Part shown: piece by piece, positions 37,169 through 44,872 of the stretch
Layout of the letters: every line of letters begins with the position of its first letter
How positions within the stretch are numbered: position 1 is the stretch's first letter
NCBI GenBank assembly: GCA_016715765.1
Contig: JADJZJ010000011.1
Location: forward strand, 1-64,000
Source: Opitutaceae bacterium
GTDB lineage: Bacteria > Verrucomicrobiota > Verrucomicrobiia > Opitutales > Opitutaceae
Reading direction: 5' to 3'
DNA: 64,000 bases
Translations under genes and position numbers: made by a program
The notes under the pieces: model-generated
What the model was told of the DNA's origin: nothing
Seen by the model: the letters and a program-made list of their open reading frames with translations, nothing else
The model's database searches: none

Positions 37169-37317
37169 TGTAGGGCGGGGGTCTCCGAAGCCCGCCTTCG
37201 CAGGCGACGGGCGCGAGCGCGGTCGATGGGCAACTCAGCCGAAGCACGCTCACGCTCGAGTTGGATTCCAGCGCAGCGGAGTGGGGATGGCGGGGATCGG
37301 AATCCCCGCCCTACAAC
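37169..37317. repeat. TGTAGGG...CCCTACA unit, diverged
   Basis: TGTAGGGCGGGGGTCTCCGA (37169) is matched far downstream by GGGATCGGAATCCCCGCCCT (ending 37313), with an unrelated 100-base centre containing a TCACGCTCGA-type fragment. The right end, read on the minus strand, provides the TAG stop of the kinase-like gene. Confidence 0.7.
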
Positions 37318-38240
37318 TCGTCATCACTGGCGCCGGGCAGGACCGAGGCGCCGGGGTCGCGGCGGACGCGGATCAGCCAGTCGGCGATGAGCGCGTGGGA
37401 GGCGGTTTCCGGGGCGGGCCACGGGGCGGCGACGAGGTCGATCACCCGCAGGGCGCCGTCGCTGCCGCGGACGAAGTTGCGCGCGTGCAAATCGGCCACG
37501 AGCCACGCGGACTCGCGGTGGAAAAACAGGCGCGGGTGATCGCGGTTGGCGCGGAGAAAGCGGGAGGGGATCTCGATCAGGCCACCCGGCAGGCGCTGCG
37601 ACATGTCGTCGCCCTGCGGCAACGGTTCGCCAAGTGACTGCTTGGCGACAAGAATGCCCTCGGGCGTCAGGGCGACGACCTCGGTGGCCATGCCGCCGAG
37701 GGCATGGATGAGCAGGAGCTTTTCGAGCAGTGCGCGGTAGTCGCCGAGTCCGGCCTCGGCCAGCAGCGCGGTCTCATCGCCCGGGCGGAAACCGAAGGCG
37801 CTGCCGATGCGCTTCTCCTCGCGCGGCAGGTAGAACTTGTAGACGGAGCCGTCTTCCGCGGCAAAGGCCCAGGCCTCGACCCCGCCGCCGATGCGCCGCA
37901 GGCGGGCATTCGGTTCCTCGAGCGGGTTTTCCGCCGCGGCGGCGAAGCCGAAGGCGTCGAGCGGACGGATGGGCACCAGCGAACGGAAGGTCCGGATGGC
38001 CTCGCCCAGCGCGGCCCAGGCGCCGCCGGCGGACTCGAGCAGGCTTACTTCGTCTTCCGCGAGGAGGACGAGATCGCGGTCCGTATCTGCGCGGAGACCG
38101 CATTCGGCTGCCGCCGCGCCGAGGCGAGCGAGCGCTTCCAGTCGTCGCTCGTGATCGTCTTGAAGAGCGCTTCTTTCGACTTCCCCTGGGAGGAGCCGCC
38201 CGCGGATGAAGGTGGATTGGTCGGTGAAGTGGTCTTGCAT
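37311..38240 (-). CDS. Protein-kinase-fold protein (polyvalent kinase-like), orphan
   Basis: 309 residues from MQDHFTDQSTFIRGRLLPGE. The centre shows kinase-fold features: DGSVYKFYLPREEKRIGSAF with a candidate ATP-binding lysine, and the catalytic-loop-like VADLHARNFVRGSDGALRVIDLVAAPW, where D and N of the DxxxxN loop and the later D of a DFG-like site can be placed. This resembles phage- and plasmid-associated polyvalent kinase-like domains or aminoglycoside-phosphotransferase relatives. No mobile-element genes lie nearby. The TAG stop is formed by the TGTAGGG repeat. Function unknown. Confidence 0.6.
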   Translation of the reverse strand: MQDHFTDQSTFIRGRLLPGEVERSALQDDHERRLEALARLGAAAAECGLRADTDRDLVLLAEDEVSLLESAGGAWAALGEAIRTFRSLVPIRPLDAFGFAAAAENPLEEPNARLRRIGGGVEAWAFAAEDGSVYKFYLPREEKRIGSAFGFRPGDETALLAEAGLGDYRALLEKLLLIHALGGMATEVVALTPEGILVAKQSLGEPLPQGDDMSQRLPGGLIEIPSRFLRANRDHPRLFFHRESAWLVADLHARNFVRGSDGALRVIDLVAAPWPAPETASHALIADWLIRVRRDPGASVLPGASDDEL

Positions 38241-38324
38241 GGGTCCGCCATGCGCGGAACGTCGGGGCGCATCAGCCCGATGGCAACGGGTTTTTGCCCA
38301 CAAATTATTCGCAGGGCCATGCCG

Positions 38325-38465
38325 TGAACCACAGATGGACACAGATGAACACAGATGGATGAAATCTGAACCGGCGGATCCAGTCTCAGCGTGTCACTTG
38401 GCGAATGGTTCTGCCTTCTTAACCCGTCTTGATCCGTGTTCATCTGTGTTGATCTGTGGTTCTCA
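38325..38465. repeat. CACAGAT decamer inverted repeat
   Basis: The gap 38241-38848 holds no convincing gene. Its main feature is an arm of ten-base words TGAACCACAGATGGACACAG.. (38325-38360) and the inverse GTGTTCATCTGTGTTGATCT.. (38437-38465), same family as 2878-3031. Further on lie a GGGGGTTCGGACCTGTCCTT fragment (38500) that resembles a split TGTAGGG/CTGTCCTCC junction, and CTGGCGGACTC..GGAGTCCGC dyads (38552-38592). Confidence 0.75.
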
Positions 38466-38848
38466 ACTGAATTGTTGGCTTGGTTTGACTGAGTTGTCCT
38501 GGGGGTTCGGACCTGTCCTTCAGGCCGCGAAGGAAGCAGATTGCACGCCGCTGGCGGACTCTGGTTGTTCTCCGGCGACGGAGTCCGCGGGATCTCACTG
38601 AATTCAGGATGAGCACGGATTGCATTTGGATTTTCAGTCGTTCCTCTCACACCTCCGAGGGCTCCGCGCCTCCCAGGAGCCTCCCTCGCGCCCTTCGCCT
38701 TCTCCGCGGTTCCCAAAAAACCCTACTTCTTTTGGCCTAACAAAAGGGTTCAACTCCTGCGCAGCCTCCGCCAACTCATGCGCAGTTTCATGGGGGAGTT
38801 AGGCTATGATTTGGCCAGCACACCCACCGGTCCTGCCGGCTACCCACC

Positions 38849-40267
38849 ATGTCCGTTACCACCCGCCCCAAACCCTTTCTCGAACCCCAGTATTGCAAGG
38901 GCTGCCTGCGCTGTATCGAGGCCTGTCCGCGCGACTGCATCACCCCGGGGACCGAGATCAACGCCGCCACCGGCCTCGTGCCGGTCGAGATGCACCTCGA
39001 CAACTGCAATGGCTGCCTGCTCTGCCTGCAGGCCTGCCCCGAGCCCTACGGCATCCGGCTCGAGACTGATCCTCCGCCGCCGATCCCGGCGCCCAACACC
39101 GATTTCGTGCTGGAGGATCCCGCCAAGCTCTTTGGCGAGCGCTGCGTGGCGAACTTCTCCGAGGGCGACCAGCCCGACGATCTCATCGCGCTGCCGGCCT
39201 GCCAGCCGCTCGTGCTCAAGGGCACCTACGCCTCGGCCATCGGCGCGCTGCTGGCCGGCTGCCGGCACGTCTTCGGCTATCCCATCACGCCGAGCACCGA
39301 GGGTGCCGAGCTCATGGCCAAGATTCTGCCCAAGCTCAACGGCTCCTTCGTGCAGGCCGTGAGCGAGGTTGCCGCCGTCAACATGATGTACGGCGCCGGC
39401 GGCGCGGGCCTGCCGTGCATGACCTTCACCAGCAGCCCGGGCTTCAGCCTCATGCTCGAGGGCATCAGCTACATGATCGGCGCGGAGGTCCCCGGCGTCT
39501 TCGTCAACATCATGCGCGCCGGCCCCGGCCTCGGCAACATCGCCCCCGAGCAGGCCGACATCAAGCTGGCCTGCCGCGGGCTCGGCCACGGGAACACCCG
39601 CGCCATCGTCCTCGCTCCCAGCACGCCGCAGGAGATGCTCGACCTCACCCGCGAGGCCTTCGCGCTGTCCTTCCGTTACCGCAACCCCGTGATCATCCTC
39701 GGCGACGGCTACCTCGGCCAGATGACCGGCATGGTGAAGCTGCCCACCAACATGACCCGGCCCGGCCTGCCCGCCTGGGCCGTCTGGGGCGACCGGGCGC
39801 ACCGGCACAACCTCATCACCTCCATCGCCCTCGCCGAGGCCGACCTGGAGAAGCACAACCTGCATCTCAATCGCAAGTACGCCGCCATCGCGGCCTGCGA
39901 GCAGCGCGTCGAGTGCCACCGCTGCGGCGACGCCGAGGTCCTCGTCATCGCCTGCAACACGCCCGCCCGCATGGCCAAGGGCGCGGTCGAGGCCGCCCGC
40001 GCGCAGGGCGTGAAGGCCGGACTCTTCCGTCCCGTCACGATCTGGCCGTTCCCGATCGACACGCTCGAGGAAATCCTCCCCGGCGTGCAGCGCATCATCG
40101 TGGTCGAGGCCGGTCCCGGCCAGCTCGAGGACGAACTCCGGCTCGCCCTCAGCCATGCGGGCATCGCGCCGCCGCCCATCGAGCACGTGCGGCGCTGCGG
40201 CGGCATTCTGCCCGCGCAGTCCGCCATTTTTGACGGCATCATGCACACAGAGGAGGTGCTGTCATGA
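38849..40267 (+). CDS. 2-oxoacid:ferredoxin oxidoreductase, ferredoxin domain fused to alpha subunit
   Basis: 472 residues. Residues 10-75 form a 2[4Fe-4S] ferredoxin (CKGCLRCIEACPRDC and CNGCLLCLQACPEP), i.e. the delta subunit fused to the front of the alpha subunit. The alpha part has GTYASAIGALLAGCRHVFGYPITPSTEGAEL, GAGGAGLPCMTFTSSPGFSLM and RAGPGLGNIAPEQAD, typical of VorB/KorA-type pyrimidine-binding subunits. Oxidises a 2-oxoacid to acyl-CoA with reduction of ferredoxin. It overlaps the beta-gamma gene by four bases (ATGA). The 2-oxoisovalerate or aromatic 2-oxoacid class is likely, given the neighbouring acyl-CoA synthetase and tryptophanase-like lyase. Confidence 0.88.
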   Translation: MSVTTRPKPFLEPQYCKGCLRCIEACPRDCITPGTEINAATGLVPVEMHLDNCNGCLLCLQACPEPYGIRLETDPPPPIPAPNTDFVLEDPAKLFGERCVANFSEGDQPDDLIALPACQPLVLKGTYASAIGALLAGCRHVFGYPITPSTEGAELMAKILPKLNGSFVQAVSEVAAVNMMYGAGGAGLPCMTFTSSPGFSLMLEGISYMIGAEVPGVFVNIMRAGPGLGNIAPEQADIKLACRGLGHGNTRAIVLAPSTPQEMLDLTREAFALSFRYRNPVIILGDGYLGQMTGMVKLPTNMTRPGLPAWAVWGDRAHRHNLITSIALAEADLEKHNLHLNRKYAAIAACEQRVECHRCGDAEVLVIACNTPARMAKGAVEAARAQGVKAGLFRPVTIWPFPIDTLEEILPGVQRIIVVEAGPGQLEDELRLALSHAGIAPPPIEHVRRCGGILPAQSAIFDGIMHTEEVLS

Positions 40268-41643
40268 GCGCGTTCTACGACCACTTCACCCGCCACTCCC
40301 ATGGCGAGGGCCTCAAGGCCCGCAGCACGCACTACTGCCCCGGCTGCGGCCACGGCGTCGCCCACCGCGACCTCGCCGCCGCCATCGACGAGCTCGGCAT
40401 CCAGGACAAGACCGTGCTCATCAGCCCCGTCGGCTGCTCCGTGTTTGCCTATTATTACTTCGATGTCGGCAACTCGCAGGCCGCCCATGGCCGCGCCCCC
40501 GCCGTCGCGCTCGGCCACAAGCTCGCGCACCCGGAGGCCGTCGTCATCAGCTACCAGGGCGACGGCGATCTGGCGTCCATCGGCCTCGCCGAGACCATCT
40601 CCATCGCGCAGATGGGCCTGCCCATCACGGTCATCTTCATCAACAACGCCATCTACGGCATGACCGGCGGCCAGCTCGCGCCCACCTCGCTGATGGGCCA
40701 GAAGACCAGCACGAGCCCCGACGGCCGCATCGCCGCGATGGGCCAGCCGCTGAAGATGGCCGAGCTCATCGCCTCGCTCGACGGCCCCGTCTACGTCGAA
40801 CGCGTCGCCCTCTTCAGCTCCCGCGAGCGCGTCAAGGCCCGCAAGGCGATCAAGAAGGCCATCACCAACCAGATCGAGGGCCGCGGCTACTCCTTCATCG
40901 AGATCATCTCCGAGTGCCCCACGCACCTGAAGATGACCCCGCAGGAGGCCGAGGAATGGGTGAAGACCAAGATGCAACCCGTCTTCCCGCTCGGCGTGAA
41001 GAAGGACCTCACCGTCGAACCCTGGTTCAAGCGCGGCATTCCCAGCTTCGAACCCGAGGCGGTCCTCGGACTCAGCGGCGCCGAGCCGCTCGATGAAACC
41101 ACCCGCCGCACCGCGGCCGTCTGGCCCGGGCATCTCCCGGCGCGCGACATCGCCATCAAGCTCGCCGGCTCCGGCGGCGACGGTGCGCAAACCGCCGCGA
41201 TGCTGCTCACCCGCGCCGCCATCGCCGCCGGCTTCGATGCCACCGCCATCCCGAGCTACGGCCCCGAGAGCCGCGGCGGCACGTCCTATGCCGACGTGCA
41301 CATCGCCGAGCAGGAGGTGTTGAATCCCGCGGCGTCCGAGCCGCACGCCCTTGTCGCGTTCAACGCCCCGAGCCTCGCCAAGTTCGCCCCCACCGTGCCC
41401 GAGGGCGGCATCATCCTCTACGACTGCACGGTCGTCACCGATCCCGCCGGCCTGCCCGCTAACCGGCGCATATTGCCCATTCCCTTGACCCGCATCGCCG
41501 CCGATCTCGGCCGCCCGATGGTCAAGAACGTCGTCGCCCTCGGCGCCCTGCACGCCGCGCTTGGACTCCTGCCCGAGAGCGGCATCGTCGACACGCTGCG
41601 CCATGTGCTCAGAGGACAAGCCCGCCCTGCTGCCCCTGAATGA
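40264..41643 (+). CDS. 2-oxoacid:ferredoxin oxidoreductase, beta-gamma fusion, 3' frameshift
   Basis: 459 residues in frame. Beta part (1-280): THYCPGCGHGVAHRDLAAAI, the TPP/Mg motif GDGDLASIG with NNAIYGMTGGQ, and IEIISECPTHLKM. Gamma part (about 290-459): DIAIKLAGSGGDGAQTAAML and IPSYGPESRGGTSYADV. The frame ends at 41643 in AAPE, but the normal gamma C-terminus is visible in another frame from 41603: EDKPALLPLNEAAFAAGRDAVR. A one-base insertion near 41608 explains this. That C-terminus then runs straight into a GGAGATG heptamer repeat. Partner of the preceding ferredoxin-alpha protein; together they make a full four-domain enzyme from two polypeptides. Confidence 0.85.
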   Translation: MSAFYDHFTRHSHGEGLKARSTHYCPGCGHGVAHRDLAAAIDELGIQDKTVLISPVGCSVFAYYYFDVGNSQAAHGRAPAVALGHKLAHPEAVVISYQGDGDLASIGLAETISIAQMGLPITVIFINNAIYGMTGGQLAPTSLMGQKTSTSPDGRIAAMGQPLKMAELIASLDGPVYVERVALFSSRERVKARKAIKKAITNQIEGRGYSFIEIISECPTHLKMTPQEAEEWVKTKMQPVFPLGVKKDLTVEPWFKRGIPSFEPEAVLGLSGAEPLDETTRRTAAVWPGHLPARDIAIKLAGSGGDGAQTAAMLLTRAAIAAGFDATAIPSYGPESRGGTSYADVHIAEQEVLNPAASEPHALVAFNAPSLAKFAPTVPEGGIILYDCTVVTDPAGLPANRRILPIPLTRIAADLGRPMVKNVVALGALHAALGLLPESGIVDTLRHVLRGQARPAAPE

Positions 41644-41685
41644 AGCGGCGTTCGCCGCCGGCCGGGACGCGGTGCGCGCTTCGGA

Positions 41686-41886
41686 GATGGGAGACCGGAG
41701 ATGGGAGATCGAATACACCAGCAAGTAACGGTTGGGCCTGCGCTTGCGCAGGGCCGGCTCGACGACGGGCGCGCGGCACCCGTTGGAGATCGGAGTTTGG
41801 AGTTGGGAGATCGAAAGCCAGGTAGCTACGAGCGTGAGCGAGTGGGCGCCACGCTGGACGATCCACTCGCTCACGCTCGTAGCTAC
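41686..41886. repeat. Heptamer arms and GTAGCTACGAGCG pair between oxidoreductase and synthetase
   Basis: GGAGATG GGAGACC GGAGATG GGAGATC (from 41692) and GGAGATC GGAGTTT GGAGTTG GGAGATC (from 41785) are tandem seven-base words. They are followed by GTAGCTACGAGCGTGAGCGA.. (41822-41845) and its inverse (41863-41886). The right end touches the first recognisable codons of the acyl-CoA synthetase, so that gene's original start is not visible. Confidence 0.8.
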
Positions 41887-44211
41887 ACGGAAGAAACCAG
41901 CCCCCCCTTCGTCGGCGAGGCCGAGGCCTACGCCCTGCTGAGCCGGGCCGGCCTGTGTCCGCCGCGCCACGCGGTCGTGGGCGGACCGCTGCCTTTCGAA
42001 TCCGGCCAGCCGGTCGTGCTCAAGGGACTCGGCGACGGGCTCTGGCACAAGTCCGAGATCGGCGCCGTCGAGTTCCTGTCCTTCGGCACCACCGCCGTCA
42101 TCACCGCGGCGGCGGCGATGCGCCGGCGGGTCGAGGCCGCCGGGCACCGCTGGCTCGACGCCCTGGTCTGCGAACGCGTTGCCATCGCCCGCGCGGCGGG
42201 GCTGCCGACCGAGGGCTTTGTTTCCCTCACCCGCGGCGAGGCCGGCTGGGTGGTGCTCTGCGGTTTCGGCGGCTTGCAGGCCGACGCCCTGGCTGCGCTC
42301 GCGCCGCCGTTGCGCTGGCCGCTGACCCTCGTGCAGCCGGACGAAGCCCTGGCCCAACTCCAGGCGCATCCGCTCGGCCGCATCTGGCTCGGCCGGTGGC
42401 GCGGCACGACGGCGCTCACGACGGAACTGAGGCTCGCGGAATTTATCGATTCGCTCTGGCGGCTGGCCGCGCTGGCCGAAGCCGGGGGGCTCGGCCTCCT
42501 GGAACTGAACCCGGTCGTACTGGATGAGGCCGGGCTGCCCCGTCCGCTCGACGCCGTGGGTCTGCGCGCCGCCCCGGTCGCCCCGCGCGTGCCACCCCCG
42601 GGGGACTTTCTCACGGCGTTGCGTACTCCCCATCTGGTCGCCCTGGCCGGCGTCTCCGACCAGAGCGGCGGGGTGGGGCGCACCATCCTGGAAAATCTCC
42701 GGCGCTGTCCCTCGCTGGCGGGCCGCATCATGCTCATCAAGCCCGGCCGCGTCGAGCTGCTGGGCCTGCCCTGCGTGACGGATGTATCCGTGCTGCACGA
42801 CCTGCCGGTTGATCTGCTCCTGCTCGCCCTGCCGGCGCCGGCGGCGCTGCAAACCCTGCAGGCGCTCATTGCCCAGGGCGGCGGCGCGACCGTGGTCGGA
42901 CTCGTGGCCGGCGGCATCGGCGACGGCGCCGACACGGCTGGTTACGGCCGGCAAATCACGCAACTGCTCCACGAGACCCGCGCCGCGGGCCGGTGGACGC
43001 CCGCCGTGCTCGGCCCGAATTTCCTCGGCCATTGGGTTCCCGCGACGCAACTCGACACCTCGTTCATTCCTGCGGAAAAACTCACGCCGCCCGCGCCGAC
43101 CGGCGGCGGGCTCGTGTTGCTCAGCCAGAGCGGGGCGTTTCTCCTCAGCCGCCGTTCGCGGGCGCCGCAGCTGCGTTTCGGCCTCGGGGTGGCCCTCGGC
43201 AACCAGATGGACCTCGCGCTGCCGGATTTCCTCCACGCCATCGCTGACGCTGACGCGTCGGAGATCGGAGATCGGAGTTCGGAGATCGAAAACCGCATGT
43301 CGGAGATCGCAGATCGCAGTTCGAAGTTCGAAAACCGTTCAATTCCCAACTCCGGGCACGCCGCCGCTGCGGCGCCGAGAGCGAAATTCCGCGGTCTTCG
43401 AACTTCGAACTCCGATCTCCGAACTCCGACGCCGCGACTGCAGTCGCGGCGTATGTCGAGGGTTTCGGTCCCGGTCACCTGCTGGCCACGGCCCGCGCCG
43501 CCGTGAACCTGCGGGAGCGCGGCGTGCCCGGTGCTCATGCATCGCGCCGGCCGCACCACCGCCGGCCAGGTCGCCGCGGCCAGTCACACCGGAGCGATGG
43601 CCGGTGATTGCGATCTCGAACGCGCGCTGCTCGAGCGCGCCGGGGTGAAATTTGCCCCATCCATCGCCGCCTTCGATGCCGCCCTCGAATGGCTCGGCGC
43701 CTGGCCCAAGCTGCCGTGCGGTCCCGTCGCCCTCGTGACCAACGCCGGCTTCGAAAGTGTCAACGGCAGCGACCTGCTTGCGGCCGGCGGATTGACTGCC
43801 GCCACGCTCGACCCGGCTGCGCGCGAGGCGCTGGTGGCCGCGCTGACCCGCCACCAGCTTTCCGGCCTCGTCGCTCCCCGGTTGCCGCTCGATCTCACCC
43901 CCATGGCCGGCGAGGACGCGTTCCTCGGCGCGGCGGACATCGTGCTGGGATCGGCCGGCGTGCTCGTCGTCGGGCTCGTGCCTTTCACCCGGCGGCTCAA
44001 CACCGGAGCCGCGGAGGCCGCGCCTTTTGCCGCGGCCCTCGCGGAATTGCGCGACCGCCAGGGCAAGCCCATCGCCGTGGTGGTGGATGCCGGGGCGGAC
44101 TACGACAGCTACCGGCAGGCCTTCCGCGCGGCCGGCCTGCCCGTGTTTGATCGCGTTGAGACCGCGCTCCTCGGCCTGCGGACGTTGATGCAGTCCGAGT
44201 CAATTGGCTAG
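41887..44211 (+). pseudogene. ADP-forming acyl-CoA synthetase, interrupted by a repeat element
   Basis: Domain order: ATP-grasp (EAEAYALLSRAGLCPPRHAV, VVLKGLGDGLWHKSEIGAVEF, LGLLELNPVVLDEAG), then CoA-binding Rossmann domain (LVALAGVSDQSGGVGRTILEN, PAVLGPNFLGHW), then ligase domain (LLSQSGAF). At 43257 the sequence leaves the family after FLHAIADADA, runs through about 185 bases of heptamer repeat, and resumes with VAAYVEGFGPGHLLATARAAV in another frame. A further one-base shift near 43532 restores the first frame: VLMHRAGRTTAGQVAAASHTG to the stop at 44211. The resumed text joins the earlier text without loss, so the repeat was inserted cleanly. It would make ATP from acyl-CoA produced by the oxidoreductase upstream. 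Confidence 0.78.
43257..43449. repeat. GGAGATC heptamer inverted repeat inside the acyl-CoA synthetase gene
   Basis: Left part: tandem words GGAGATC GGAGATC GGAGTTC GGAGATC (from 43259), repeated in diverged form to 43340. Right part: inverse words TTCGAAC TTCGAAC TCCGATC TCCGAAC TCC (43397-43429). It ends with the perfect palindrome CGCCGCGACTGCAGTCGCGG (from 43430). The protein family is continuous on either side, so this is an insertion into coding DNA. Confidence 0.82.
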
Positions 44212-44316
44212 GTAGTGTGTGTGGCAAAAGTGGTGGACGGGGTTGCCCCCTCGGGCTCCGTCCACCCGGCCCGCAAGAATTTATCGCGCGCAGTCTTGGT
44301 GACGGTGGATGCTCGT

Positions 44317-44373
44317 TGTAGGGCGGGGTCTCCTCCTTCGCCGGGCCTACGGAGGACAGGTCCGAACCCCGCC
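44317..44373. repeat. TGTAGGG hairpin split by a CCTCCTTCGC...GGAGGACAGG element
   Basis: Compared with the intact arm TGTAGGGCGGGGTCTCCGAA..CCCCGCC, this copy reads ..GGGGTCTCC, then TCCTTCGCCGGGCCTACGGA.GGACAGG, then TCCGAACCCCGCC. Removing about 30 bases (44334-44363 region) restores the intact hairpin, and TCC is present on both sides, like a three-base target duplication. Confidence 0.8.
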
Positions 44374-44396
44374 GTTGGATTCTCACGCTGAATTTC

Positions 44397-44481
44397 ATCG
44401 TTCTCTTTCTCGTAATCGTTCTCGTTCTCAACGCGCACGTTCCGAACCGAGAAAGAGAAAGATTACGAGAAAGAGAACGAT
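44397..44481. repeat. 33-base inverted pair of CTTTCTCG words
   Basis: ATCGTTCTCTTTCTCGTAAT.. (44397-44429) and its near-perfect inverse GAGAAAGAGAAAGATTACGA.. (44449-44481) are separated by 19 bases. Diverged relatives lie at 2842-2860 and near 3100. The region 44212-44872 contains only such repeats and no gene. Confidence 0.8.
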
Positions 44482-44507
44482 TGGATTCCAGCGAGGCAAA
44501 GAAAGGA

Positions 44508-44595
44508 AGGCGTGGTTCGGATCTGTCCTCCGTCTTGTCCGCCATAGCCTTGGCGACGGTGGAAGGCCCGGCGAAGGAGGGGACCCCGCGCTACA
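44508..44595. repeat. Second TGTAGGG-family arm split by a CTGTCCTCC...GGCGAAGGAGG element
   Basis: AGGCGTGGTTCGGA (44508-44521) and GGACCCCGCGCTACA (44581-44595) are the halves of an arm like GGGTTCGGAGACCCCGCCCT. Between them is CTGTCCTCCG..ATAGCCTTGGCGAC.. GGCGAAGGAGG, the reverse orientation and a longer version of the element that splits the copy at 44317. Confidence 0.65.
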
Positions 44596-44642
44596 GCCCA
44601 ATCCATGCCCGCAGTCCAGCCGTGTCACTGCCGACAGCGGCA

Positions 44643-44745
44643 TTAACCACAAAGAACACAAAGTCGGCGCGGATGGGTCTGGCGCCTATAGGCGCACGGG
44701 TGGCTTATCAAACCTGATCGGCCCTTTGCTGTTCTTTGTGAGATT
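44643..44745. repeat. TTAACCACAAAG element copy 3, with GCGCCTATAGGCGC core
   Basis: Left arm TTAACCACAAAGAACACAAA (44643), perfect core palindrome GCGCCTATAGGCGC (44682-44695), right arm degraded to TGCTGTTCTTTGTGAGATT (44727-44745). An unpaired CACGGAT-family arm (CATCCGTGTCATCCGTGAAA.., 44821-44850) follows before the DUF2264 gene. Confidence 0.8.
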
Positions 44746-44872
44746 CGCCATTTGGGGTTTTTGAGCCTCCTGTGGCCAATTAACTCCGCGTTCTCCGAGC
44801 CGCCGCGTGAGCCAGGATTTCATCCGTGTCATCCGTGAAATCCGTGGTTAACCTGTCCGGGCTTTTACGTTC

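Noticed and set aside
39709..43236. Minus-strand frame of over 1100 codons opposite the oxidoreductase and synthetase
   Set aside because: Low-complexity composition and exact antisense to three recognisable enzymes.
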